DNA of 64,000 bases. It comes from M2408 sp040386975. Lineage in GTDB: Bacteria > Bacteroidota > Bacteroidia > Flavobacteriales_D > Crocinitomicaceae. The notes beneath the pieces were generated by a model, which saw nothing but the letters and a program-made list of their open reading frames with translations, did no database searches and was not told the DNA's origin. The stretch spans positions 74,315 through 138,314 of the forward strand of contig JAZKEO010000013.1 of the NCBI GenBank assembly GCA_040386975.1, in the 5' to 3' direction. This document shows positions 8,271-16,563 of this stretch, one piece after another. Numbering within the stretch: the first letter of the stretch is position 1; the number at the start of each line of letters is the position of its first letter. The position numbers were made by a program, and so were the translations under genes.

Positions 8271-9209
8271 ATGAAATTTATATTAGAGACTGAAATCACT
8301 GATTTTAATCAAAAAATCTCCCACAAAGACAAAATCGTGTTTTTCGGAAGTTGTTTTTCGGATGAACTTTCTGCTCGATTTAAAAACGCTGGTTTTGATG
8401 TTTTATCCAATCCATTTGGGACAATTTTTCATCCTTTGGCAATGGCGAGAAATTTTGAAAATATTTTTTCAAATAAAGCTCAACACCATATTTTTGAACA
8501 AAATAAAACATTTTTTTCATGGAATTGCAGTTCACTCATTTGCAAAAATTCAGAAAAAGAATTGGAAGAAGAATTGAATCTTATTGATTCAAAACTTTCA
8601 GAATTATTAAAAAACACGAGTTATTTATTCATCACTTTTGGTACAGCTTGGGGATATTTTCATAATGAGGAGAAATGCATCGTTGCCAATTGCCACAAAC
8701 AAAAAAGCGATTTATTTGAAAAACAATTGACCGAAATTGACGAAATGTTTGTTTCTTGGTCAGCAGTTTTGGCAAAAATATACAAGGAAAATCCAAAAAT
8801 AAAAATTGTTTTTACAGTAAGTCCAGTCCGCCACGCAAAAGATGGTTTGATAGAAAATAACCGAAGTAAAGCACGTTTATTTGAAGTCATTTCAAGATTA
8901 GAAAAACATTTTCCAACAGCTTATTTCCCTTCCTATGAAATCATTCAAGACGAATTGCGCGATTATCGTTTTTACAAAGAAGATTTAATTCATCCAAATG
9001 AACAAGCAATTTCGTATGTTTGGTCAAATATTAAAACTACACTTTTTGATTCAAAAACATTAAATAAGCTTGATGAAATTGAAAAACTAAGATTTTTGGC
9101 TAATCACCAAGTTTTATCGTCCAACAAAGAAGAAATCGAACATTTTGAAAAAAATCGAAAACAAAAAATCGATATTTTTTTGAAAAATAATTCTGATGTA
9201 AAGTGGTAA
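8271..9209 (+). CDS. GSCFA family protein
   Basis: A 312-residue protein with the defining motif FFGSCFSDEL (Gly26-Ser27-Cys28-Phe29), the block NPFGTIFHP, the TFGTAWGY segment and a late DLIHPNEQAISYVW motif. The layout resembles SGNH-type esterases, in which the early Ser and late Asp/His form the catalytic set; this assignment for GSCFA is inference. It is cotranscribed with the deacetylase-like gene immediately upstream, a pairing that suggests joint work on a cell-envelope or cell-surface glycan. Confidence 0.85.
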   Translation: MKFILETEITDFNQKISHKDKIVFFGSCFSDELSARFKNAGFDVLSNPFGTIFHPLAMARNFENIFSNKAQHHIFEQNKTFFSWNCSSLICKNSEKELEEELNLIDSKLSELLKNTSYLFITFGTAWGYFHNEEKCIVANCHKQKSDLFEKQLTEIDEMFVSWSAVLAKIYKENPKIKIVFTVSPVRHAKDGLIENNRSKARLFEVISRLEKHFPTAYFPSYEIIQDELRDYRFYKEDLIHPNEQAISYVWSNIKTTLFDSKTLNKLDEIEKLRFLANHQVLSSNKEEIEHFEKNRKQKIDIFLKNNSDVKW

Positions 9210-9461
9210 CTTAATTAGACTAAGCGACAATTAATTTTTACTTGTACAAAACCGGCCTAATATTTAAGGTTTTTATGAGTACGTTTTGAACCGCATTGGA
9301 ATGATGAGCGTAAAAAAGACGAAGTTTTGACGCCAAAAAGAAAACAGTGTCTGAACGCAGTGAGTTTGTTTTCTTTTCAGACAAAACAAAGTGTTTTTAG
9401 CGAAGTATTCCCAGCGGAGATTTTTTGTTACTTTTTTATGGTTGAAAAAAGTAAGAGAGAA
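9210..9461. other. Structured non-coding spacer with two competing hairpins
   Basis: No convincing gene is present. AAAAGAAAACA (9336-9346) pairs perfectly with TGTTTTCTTTT (9367-9377), while TGTCTGAA (9348-9355) pairs with TTCAGACA (9376-9383). The two stems interleave, so they are alternatives or a pseudoknot. The region also has the CGCAGTGAG and AGCGAAGTA words often seen in Bacteroidetes spacers. Open frames here lack coding character. Confidence 0.45.
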
Positions 9462-9671
9462 TCACCTTTTCAAAGCCTTTTCATACATTTCAATCCAATC
9501 ATTTACAGTGATTTTTGACATCAATTCTCCAATCAATTGATAAGGAATATCATCCATTTTTTTGAAGCGAACACAACTTTTCCCCATATCTAATTTACGT
9601 TTAGAATATTTCGGATATTCTTTGACAAACCAATCTAATGTTTTTAAATTTAAGTTAAATCCATTAGCTAA
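9462..9671 (-). pseudogene. C-terminal fragment of a DUF1801 protein
   Basis: Read leftward from 9671 the frame gives LANGFNLNLKTLDWF, then VKEYPKYSKRKLDMG, KSCVRFKKMDDIPYQ, LIGELMSKITVNDWI and EMYEKALKR, ending at the TGA at 9464-9462. The KLDMGKSC-RFK-DDIP segment is typical of the C-terminus of DUF1801 (YdhG-like) proteins. The N-terminal half and start codon are missing: the codon just upstream is the TAA of the TIGR00266 gene. It is therefore a truncated relic, left by a deletion or replacement at this junction. Confidence 0.7.
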
Positions 9672-10466
9672 TTACCTCCCGTCTCCATCCAATAAATTCC
9701 CAATTCCACCCAAAATACTTCCTTCTTCTTTTCTTGCTCCCGTCCCATAAGATAAAATACGAGAAGCCAAACGAGAAATCGGTAAGGTTTGAAGCCAAAC
9801 TTCTCCTGGACCTTTTAATGTTGCGAAAAATAAACCTTCACCACCAAAAATCGTGTTTTTTATTCCTCCAACAAATTGAATATCGTAATTAATGGTTTGT
9901 GTATAAGCAACGATACAACCCGTATCAACTCTCAAAACTTCTCCAGGATTTAATGTTCTCCTTATAATATGTCCACCAGCGTGACAAAAAGCTAAACCAT
10001 CTCCTTCTAATTTCTGCATGATGAAACCTTCACCACCAAAAAGTCCCGTTCCAAGTTTACGTTGAAATTCAATTCCAACCGAAACGCCTTTTGCAGCGCA
10101 CAAAAAAGCATCTTTCTGACAAATCATTTTTCCACCAAATTGACTTAAATCCATTGGAATGATTTTCCCAGGATATGGAGAAGCAAATGCAACACGGGCT
10201 TTCCCTGAACCAGTATGTGTGAAAGCTGTCATAAATAAACTCTCACCTGTAAGCAAGCGTTTACCTGCTCCCCACAATTTATCAAAAAAGCCAGTTCCTT
10301 GTTTTTGAGAACCATCACCGAAAATCGTTTCCATCTGAATTCCTTCTCCCATATACATGAAAGACCCAGCTTCAGCAATGGCAGTTTCATTAGTATCTAA
10401 CTCTATTTCTATCATTTGCATCTCTTCACCGTGAATGAAGTAATCGATATCGTGATTTTCTCTCAT
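9672..10466 (-). CDS. TIGR00266 / AIM24 family protein
   Basis: A 264-residue protein made largely of a beta-sandwich (AIM24-like, TIGR00266). Typical segments are the ELDTNETAIAEAGSFMYM start, the glycine-rich GLFGGEGFIMQKLEG and NTIFGGEGLFFATLKGPG repeats, and the WLQTLPISRLASRI tail. The cellular role is unknown; mitochondrial AIM24 relatives affect inner-membrane organisation, which cannot be transferred safely here. It has a -7 box TACATTTG 26 bp before its ATG. Its stop is directly followed by the DUF1801 fragment in the same frame. Confidence 0.88.
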   Translation of the reverse strand: MRENHDIDYFIHGEEMQMIEIELDTNETAIAEAGSFMYMGEGIQMETIFGDGSQKQGTGFFDKLWGAGKRLLTGESLFMTAFTHTGSGKARVAFASPYPGKIIPMDLSQFGGKMICQKDAFLCAAKGVSVGIEFQRKLGTGLFGGEGFIMQKLEGDGLAFCHAGGHIIRRTLNPGEVLRVDTGCIVAYTQTINYDIQFVGGIKNTIFGGEGLFFATLKGPGEVWLQTLPISRLASRILSYGTGARKEEGSILGGIGNLLDGDGR

Positions 10467-10491
10467 AATTTGATTTTAAATTTTAGAAAAA

Positions 10492-10499
10492 CAAATGTA
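10492..10499 (-). promoter_or_regulatory. -7 element (TACATTTG) of the TIGR00266 gene
   Basis: On the minus strand TACATTTG matches TAnnTTTG exactly and lies 25 bp before the start at 10466. Confidence 0.4.
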
Positions 10500-10567
10500 A
10501 TAATTTAACTTATTTATTATCCTTTTTAAGAAAATTTGTGAAACGACTCTGAAAAAGGCAGTTGAGC

Positions 10568-10735
10568 ATGTTTACATGGAGCTTTTCGAAATGTCGAAAC
10601 TACAATGCTACTTCTAAATTTGATTTTGTTTTTTCAGTATTTTTATATAAAAGGTGGCTTTTCAATGAACAAAACAATACTTCTGATGAAAATAATGAAC
10701 AAATTTTGAATTTTATTAACAATAAAAAACGCTAA
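10568..10735 (+). CDS. Possible small ORF or gene remnant (55 aa)
   Basis: ATG at 10568 to TAA at 10735. The second half reads like a real protein tail: a hydrophobic segment FDFVFSVFLYKRWLF, then EQNNTSDENNEQ and ILNFINNKKR. The first half is less convincing. It could be the 3' remnant of a membrane protein gene or a genuine small membrane protein. It fills part of the 422-bp gap before the PKD protein; apart from the promoter region nothing else is seen there. Confidence 0.25.
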   Translation: MFTWSFSKCRNYNATSKFDFVFSVFLYKRWLFNEQNNTSDENNEQILNFINNKKR

Positions 10736-10812
10736 AAACAGAATTTAATCGACAAAAACAGTATATTTGTCGAAAAAATAACTTTTTTTTAACGAGTTTC
10801 GTCACAAATATG

Positions 10813-10842
10813 AACATAGTTGCGTCTATGTTTATACTTTTG
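10813..10842 (+). promoter_or_regulatory. Promoter of the giant PKD protein with inverted repeat
   Basis: TACTTTTG at 10835-10842 matches TAnnTTTG. Immediately upstream, AACATAG (10813-10819) and CTATGTT (10826-10832) form a perfect inverted repeat around TTGCGT, placed where an operator or activator site would touch RNA polymerase. The ATG is 46 bp downstream of the box. Confidence 0.35.
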
Positions 10843-10888
10843 AAATCCTTTTGTAAAGGAAAAACCAATAAAACAAAAAACACACATT

Positions 10889-13800
10889 ATGAAACATGTA
10901 TTAAGTTTAATTTTAATTTTGAGTAGCTTTTTTAGTTATTCTCAAGCTGTTGCCAGAGTTTCTACTCCGGATTCAATCGTTTGTTTAGGAGAATGCGTTA
11001 CTTTATCAAGTTCAACTTCGACTAATGGAGGATCGCCAATTATTAACAGTATTTGGAGTATCTCTGGGCCAAATAATTACACACACGCTTCAAATACTGC
11101 ACCAGGTGTAAATTTGACCTTGTGTGATTTTGTTGCTCCAGGTGATTATACAATCAGTTTAATTAACCAACATCAAAACCAAACTTCAAGTTTTGTTCAA
11201 AAAGTTGATTTTATTACTGTTCAGCAAAATCCTGTTGCAGATATTGGTGCAACGGTGAATACATGTCAATTACCTTTCAATGTTTCTTATACAGTGGGAG
11301 GCTCAACACCAGTTCCTCCAACAAATTATGTATGGTCTTTTGCAGGTGGTACTCCATCATCTTTTACTGGTCAAACGCCACCAACAGTTAGTTATACTAC
11401 GGCTGGAACTTCTGATACAAGATTAATTGTTACAGACCCAGTGAGCGGATGTAAGGATACTTTAATTAGACCAATTACTGTTGGCCCTTTTGATGCAGGA
11501 ATTACTAGTCCTGCTTTAGCTTGTTTGAATTCTTCGGTTCAGTTTACGGATGCATCAACAATTGGTGCAAATTCTTGGACTTGGTCAGCGACTGGTCCTG
11601 GAACAGCTTCTATTTCTTCACCATCTTCACAAAACCCAACGATTTCTTTTGATGCAGTTGGAATTTATACAATTACACTAAGTTCACAAAATACTGCTGT
11701 AGGTTGTGCAGGTTCGACAACTACAACAATTAATGTAGTTCCTCTTCCTTTTGCAAAATTTACAGCAACTCCAATAGCAGGTTGTTCACCATTACCAGTT
11801 CAATTTACAAATCAAACGATTAATGCTGCAGGTAATATTTATTCATGGAATTTTGGAGATGGAAGTAATTTTACAGGACCTAATCCAGGAACACATATTT
11901 ATACAGGAATAAATGGTCAAAGTTTTACGGCAAGTTTAACGGTTATGGATATTAATGGTTGTTTTAATAGCAATGTTTCCGATACTGTAATAACTCTTGT
12001 AACACCTGCAGCACATTTTTCTGTAAGTGAAAAAGATGGTTGTGAGGGTTTAAATGTTACTTTCACAAATCAATCTCAAATTGGTGGATCTCCTTTTGTT
12101 TCACAAACGTGGATTTTTGAAGATAATTCACCAAGTGGTACAACAACTTTTATTGGAGCAAATCCTCCTCCAATATCATATCTATGTGGAGAATACAACA
12201 TTACCTTAATTGTTGTTGATCAACAAGGCTGTGTTGATACAACGATGTTAGATGATAATTACGATAGTACTTTTGTTTGGACAACATCTGTTAATGGTTT
12301 AACAACTGTACCTCAATTTTCTCTGATACCACCTTTTGACCTTCTTCAAGCTTTTGCAAATGATACAGTAATTAAATTTGGTACTATACCTGTACCAAAA
12401 TATACCTTAAATAAAAATGTTGAATGTGTTAAACATTCACTACCATTTCAGTTGGTTGATATTACACCAATTGACTGTCCTCATGATCCGACAGATGTTA
12501 AAAGACAATGGTTTTTTAACAAAAGTCCTCAATCAACGGATTCAGTATTCAATAAAGTTTTTTCTGATACCATGATGAATATTGGACTTAATTTGCAACC
12601 AGGAACGGATATAGATTTAGAAGTAAATTTTAGAGGTTGTAGAGATACATTATTTACCTTTGATAGTATATATATTTATGCACCAAAGTCTTCATTTTTG
12701 TTAGTTCCAATAGATCCTTTATGCGATTTAGCTCAAGGTGCCTTACCTTTAACAAAAAGAGTTGGTATTGATGATACGCAAGGTGTTTACAGTCATGGAT
12801 GGACAAATCAAACATTTTTCCCAACTCAAAGATTTCCAATACCTGGTCACTCAATTCCTAGTAAAACAATGGATGATGTGGGCGTAATTTATCGTTGGGG
12901 TGACGGAACGGTTGAAACCTCAGAAGATATTGATGCCTTTTTAGATGATATTCCAAATAAAGGTGGAGATATTGATCCTGCTAATGCTTCGACACTAGTT
13001 GCTGGCTCTCGAACAACACCTGATCCCGTTGTGCATACTTTTAATGATTATGGAGATTATAGTGTAGAACAAGTTGTGATAAATAGAACAACTGGTTGTA
13101 GAGATAGTACAACACAAAATATTACTTTCTCTTGGGTTGAAACAAACTTTGTTTTTGATATTCCAGGACCAGATTCTATTTGTGTGAATAATCCATTTGA
13201 TATGACTTCAACATCTGCGACACATGGTTTACCAACAGCCCAGACGGATGGTCATTTACCTTTGAGTTATAATTTTAGTTCAGTTCCTTCATTAAGTACT
13301 GCTGTTTCAGGCAGTGGTAGTACAACAAATCAAACGTTTAGCACCACAATAACTACACCAGGAGATTATAATGTTACAATTACTGCAACAAACTCTGCTG
13401 GTTGTGCTAACACATTTACAAATCATATAACTGTTTTTGCTTTACCTATAGCAAATATTACAACGACAGATGTTACTACTGTTTGTGTGGGGACAACTCT
13501 TACAGTAGATTTTGACAATAGTTCAATTCATCCTCCAGGAAGTTATGGTGAAAATGACCCTGTAGGTGCAAATTGGGCAACACCTAATGCATTTGCATGG
13601 ACATCAAGTAATGGAAGCCCGAGTCCAAGTCCTTTCACTCAAAACTATAGTGATCAGTTAACATCTACAATGAGTGGGCCAAGTACATTTACACTTCAAG
13701 TTACTGATGGTTTTGGATGTGTATCGTCAATAGCCAGTTTCCAAACGAATCAGCAACAGCCAACGGCAGCAATTAGTTTGCCTCCAAGTATTTGTAATTA

Positions 13801-15163
13801 CGATGTGGTAAATGCGAGTCCTATAAGCTCTGTTGTAACAGGTTTAACTTCTTATGTTTGGATTGTTGATGGATTACAATCACCACCATCACCTATAGAC
13901 AATATTCCTGTTCCACCAACTTGGGAGATTCCAAATGGACCTATTGTCTCTCAAAATCATTCTGTTCAGCTAATTGTTACAGATGCTTTGGGATGTACAA
14001 ACACTTCTCCTATTTCAACAGTTACTATACTTGCTCCTCAAGCTAACTATAGTGATGCTCAATTTTCAGCTTCAGGAGGTGCTAATGGAAATTATACTTG
14101 TCCACCTGTAGTTGTAAATTTTTGTGACTCTTCTCAGTCAACTTCACCAATTGTAAGTTATTCTTGGCAATTAGGGAATATTCAATCACAACCTTTAGCA
14201 ACAACTTCAACATTGCAATGTGCAAGTGGTATTCAATATTTGTTCCCAGGAACGTATAACATTATTCACAGTATAACAGATGCTGCTGGTTGTGTCAGTA
14301 CTATTACAACAACTCCATACTTAACAATTGGTGGACCAACTGCTTTGGATAGTATACGTTTAATCCCAACTTTTTGTGGTCAAACCTATCATTTTGAAGT
14401 GTTGAATCAAAACATAGTTGATAGTTGGACTTGGGATATGGGAGACGGTACGATAATCAGTAGTGTAGATAATCCTGCAGATACTTTTAACTATACTTAT
14501 ACAGGTGTTGATATATTTAATCCTGTGCTTACAGTAATAGATGCTTTAGATTGTCCAGTTGAATACACAGGCTTAATTGATATTCCTTTTAAAGGTATTG
14601 ATGCAGCTTTCACAGCTGATCCAATTACAGATATTAATCTTGGAACAACTGTTACTTTTGACCCAAGTACTTCAACTTCAGAAGGTTCACCAATTATCGA
14701 TTGGCAGTGGGAATTTGGAGATGGTTTTTTTGACTCAACTGATGTTCAAACAAATGTAAGTCACTCTTACTTAATCGGAGATACAGTTACTGTTAAATTA
14801 ACAATAGAAAATTCTGATGGATGTTCTGATTTTGCATTCCTAAGTTTAGTAATTGGTGTTGAATTCGACTTTCCAAATGTATTGACGGGTGATGGTTCAA
14901 ATGGTCCAAATGCAGATTATCAATTATTTGCAGATGTGATGAAAAGCTTCGAGATAACAATCGTTAACCGTTGGGGTAACGTTGTTCACGAAGGAAAACT
15001 TGATCCAGCAAGACCACGTTATTTATGGAATGGTGTTGATGATAAGAGTGGAAAATTATGTAACGAAGGAACATACTTCTACCTATTCAAAGGAATCCTT
15101 AAAAACGATGTTCCAGTTGACATTCATGGATTCTGTACTTTAATTGGTACAACAGATAAATAA
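10889..15163 (+). CDS. Large PKD-repeat surface protein with T9SS type B C-terminal domain
   Basis: A 1424-residue secreted protein. It opens with a signal peptide (LSLILILSSFFSYSQ, cleavage near 19-21). The body is a chain of PKD/Ig-like beta-sandwich domains, several with the typical W-FGDG turn (YSWNFGDGS about residue 320, WQWEFGDG about 1275) and paired cysteines. The last 90 residues (FPNVLTGDGSNGPN, VNRWGNVVHEGK, WNGVDDKSGKLCNEGTYFY) are the gliding-motility-associated (CHU_C, type B) T9SS sorting domain, so the protein should be exported across the outer membrane and attached to the surface. A role in adhesion or gliding is inference. It is monocistronic: own promoter, strong terminator. 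Confidence 0.93.
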   Translation: MKHVLSLILILSSFFSYSQAVARVSTPDSIVCLGECVTLSSSTSTNGGSPIINSIWSISGPNNYTHASNTAPGVNLTLCDFVAPGDYTISLINQHQNQTSSFVQKVDFITVQQNPVADIGATVNTCQLPFNVSYTVGGSTPVPPTNYVWSFAGGTPSSFTGQTPPTVSYTTAGTSDTRLIVTDPVSGCKDTLIRPITVGPFDAGITSPALACLNSSVQFTDASTIGANSWTWSATGPGTASISSPSSQNPTISFDAVGIYTITLSSQNTAVGCAGSTTTTINVVPLPFAKFTATPIAGCSPLPVQFTNQTINAAGNIYSWNFGDGSNFTGPNPGTHIYTGINGQSFTASLTVMDINGCFNSNVSDTVITLVTPAAHFSVSEKDGCEGLNVTFTNQSQIGGSPFVSQTWIFEDNSPSGTTTFIGANPPPISYLCGEYNITLIVVDQQGCVDTTMLDDNYDSTFVWTTSVNGLTTVPQFSLIPPFDLLQAFANDTVIKFGTIPVPKYTLNKNVECVKHSLPFQLVDITPIDCPHDPTDVKRQWFFNKSPQSTDSVFNKVFSDTMMNIGLNLQPGTDIDLEVNFRGCRDTLFTFDSIYIYAPKSSFLLVPIDPLCDLAQGALPLTKRVGIDDTQGVYSHGWTNQTFFPTQRFPIPGHSIPSKTMDDVGVIYRWGDGTVETSEDIDAFLDDIPNKGGDIDPANASTLVAGSRTTPDPVVHTFNDYGDYSVEQVVINRTTGCRDSTTQNITFSWVETNFVFDIPGPDSICVNNPFDMTSTSATHGLPTAQTDGHLPLSYNFSSVPSLSTAVSGSGSTTNQTFSTTITTPGDYNVTITATNSAGCANTFTNHITVFALPIANITTTDVTTVCVGTTLTVDFDNSSIHPPGSYGENDPVGANWATPNAFAWTSSNGSPSPSPFTQNYSDQLTSTMSGPSTFTLQVTDGFGCVSSIASFQTNQQQPTAAISLPPSICNYDVVNASPISSVVTGLTSYVWIVDGLQSPPSPIDNIPVPPTWEIPNGPIVSQNHSVQLIVTDALGCTNTSPISTVTILAPQANYSDAQFSASGGANGNYTCPPVVVNFCDSSQSTSPIVSYSWQLGNIQSQPLATTSTLQCASGIQYLFPGTYNIIHSITDAAGCVSTITTTPYLTIGGPTALDSIRLIPTFCGQTYHFEVLNQNIVDSWTWDMGDGTIISSVDNPADTFNYTYTGVDIFNPVLTVIDALDCPVEYTGLIDIPFKGIDAAFTADPITDINLGTTVTFDPSTSTSEGSPIIDWQWEFGDGFFDSTDVQTNVSHSYLIGDTVTVKLTIENSDGCSDFAFLSLVIGVEFDFPNVLTGDGSNGPNADYQLFADVMKSFEITIVNRWGNVVHEGKLDPARPRYLWNGVDDKSGKLCNEGTYFYLFKGILKNDVPVDIHGFCTLIGTTDK

Positions 15164-15181
15164 GAATAAAGTTAATTTATA

Positions 15182-15216
15182 AAAAAAGTGCTTATCGTTT
15201 CGGTAAGCACTTTTTT
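15182..15216 (+). terminator. Intrinsic terminator of the PKD protein gene
   Basis: AAAAAAGTGCTTA (15182-15194) pairs perfectly with TAAGCACTTTTTT (15204-15216), a 13-bp stem with a 9-base loop and a following T-rich run. Confidence 0.85.
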
Positions 15217-15404
15217 GTTTTATGAGAGTTTAAATGAATTATTATTCTTTTTGTATAGATTAAAAAAAGATTAATTTGATTTTTTGGATTAAATATTTAT
15301 CACCCAACTTAATCTCCCCTCAAGGGGAGAAACAAAAATTATTTTGGAAACAGATATTTGTTGTATCAAGTATTCTAGAGTCTTATGTCTAAAGCGAAGT
15401 GTGT

Positions 15405-16436
15405 CTAGAAATGGTTCCAGCCTTGAGCTTGAAGAGGAGCAATAACTCCCTGCTTATCCACAAAATTGATTCCGCTATTTTTGTCAGTGATATGACCAAT
15501 AATTGATAAATGAGGATTACCAAGTACTTTTTCGTAATCAGCTTGAGAAATGGTGAAAAGTAATTCATAATCTTCACCGCCGTTTAGAGCAGTTGTAATT
15601 GGGTCGATATTAAATTCGATAGCTGTTGAAGCCGTTTTTCCGTCAATAGGAATTTTCTCATCGTAAATCGTACAACCAGAATTACTCGCTTTACATAAAT
15701 GAAAAATTTCAGAAGCCAAACCATCAGAAACATCAATCATGGAAGTAGGTTTCACATCCATTTGTTTCAATAAAGCAACAATATCGATTCTAGCTTCAGG
15801 TTTCAATTGTCTTTCTAGCAAATAATCGTGACCGTCTAAATCAGGCTGAATATTTGGATTTGTTTTATAAACTTCTTTTTCGCGTTCCAACAATTGTAAG
15901 CCCATGTATGCAGCACCTAAATCTCCTGAAACGACTAATAAATCATTTTCTTTCGCTCCACTTCTGTAAACAACATCTGATTTTTTTGCTCTACCTAAAG
16001 CAGTAATTGAAATCATCAAACCAGAAGTTGAAGAAGTTGTGTCTCCACCAATTAAATCAACTTGGTAAGCATCACAGGCTTTTTTAATTCCAGCGTATAA
16101 TTCTTCCAAAGCTTCCAAAGGAAAACGATTTGAAACGGCAAGAGAAACAGTAATTTGTTCCGCTTTTCCATTCATGGCATAAATGTCAGATAAATTTACA
16201 ACGACTGCTTTATAGCCCAAATGCATCAAAGGTGTGTACATTAAATTAAAATGTATTCCCTCAATCAAACTATCTGTTGAAACGAGCATTACTTCCGAAT
16301 CAGAAATAGAAATTACAGCTGCATCATCTCCAACTCCTTTAATTGTGCTGGAAACATGTGTTGTAAAATTGGAAGTTAATTTTTCAATTAAACCAAATTC
16401 TCCTAATTCACTCAGTTCTGTACGTTTATCTGTCAT
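15405..16436 (-). CDS. thiL: Thiamine-monophosphate kinase
   Basis: Phosphorylates thiamine monophosphate to thiamine pyrophosphate with ATP, the last step of cofactor synthesis; cytoplasmic. The 343-residue length is normal. Diagnostic blocks are GVGDDAAVI (34-42), VVNLSDIYAMNG, LIGGDTTSS, DVSDGLASEI and NGGEDYELLFT, which build the Mg-ATP site of the ThiL/PurM-type fold. No other thiamine genes lie nearby and no TPP riboswitch is seen. A perfect TAATTTTG box stands exactly four bases before the ATG, suggesting a very short or absent leader. Confidence 0.96.
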   Translation of the reverse strand: MTDKRTELSELGEFGLIEKLTSNFTTHVSSTIKGVGDDAAVISISDSEVMLVSTDSLIEGIHFNLMYTPLMHLGYKAVVVNLSDIYAMNGKAEQITVSLAVSNRFPLEALEELYAGIKKACDAYQVDLIGGDTTSSTSGLMISITALGRAKKSDVVYRSGAKENDLLVVSGDLGAAYMGLQLLEREKEVYKTNPNIQPDLDGHDYLLERQLKPEARIDIVALLKQMDVKPTSMIDVSDGLASEIFHLCKASNSGCTIYDEKIPIDGKTASTAIEFNIDPITTALNGGEDYELLFTISQADYEKVLGNPHLSIIGHITDKNSGINFVDKQGVIAPLQAQGWNHF

Positions 16437-16440
16437 GTTG

Positions 16441-16448
16441 CAAAATTA
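16441..16448 (-). promoter_or_regulatory. -7 element of thiL, four bases before ATG
   Basis: On the minus strand TAATTTTG (16448-16441) is followed by CAAC and then the ATG at 16436. Part of the recurrent TAnnTTTG-N4-ATG arrangement. No clear -33 TTG is visible. Confidence 0.42.
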
Positions 16449-16563
16449 GCAATTTTTAAAGTAAAATTCTTCCTTTTAACAGTTTTCTAAACCTTCATTA
16501 TAATAATTCATCAGTTTATCAAAAATTTTTCGTTTTTTTGATGAAAATTTAGCACCAAAAATC

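Noticed and set aside
9327..9518. 63-codon forward frame in the spacer after the GSCFA gene
   Set aside because: It runs through the competing hairpins and across the antisense DUF1801 fragment; composition is not protein-like.
15405..16436. TPP riboswitch or thiamine operon near thiL
   Set aside because: No THI-box pairing or other thi gene is visible; the promoter abuts the ATG, leaving no room for a riboswitch.
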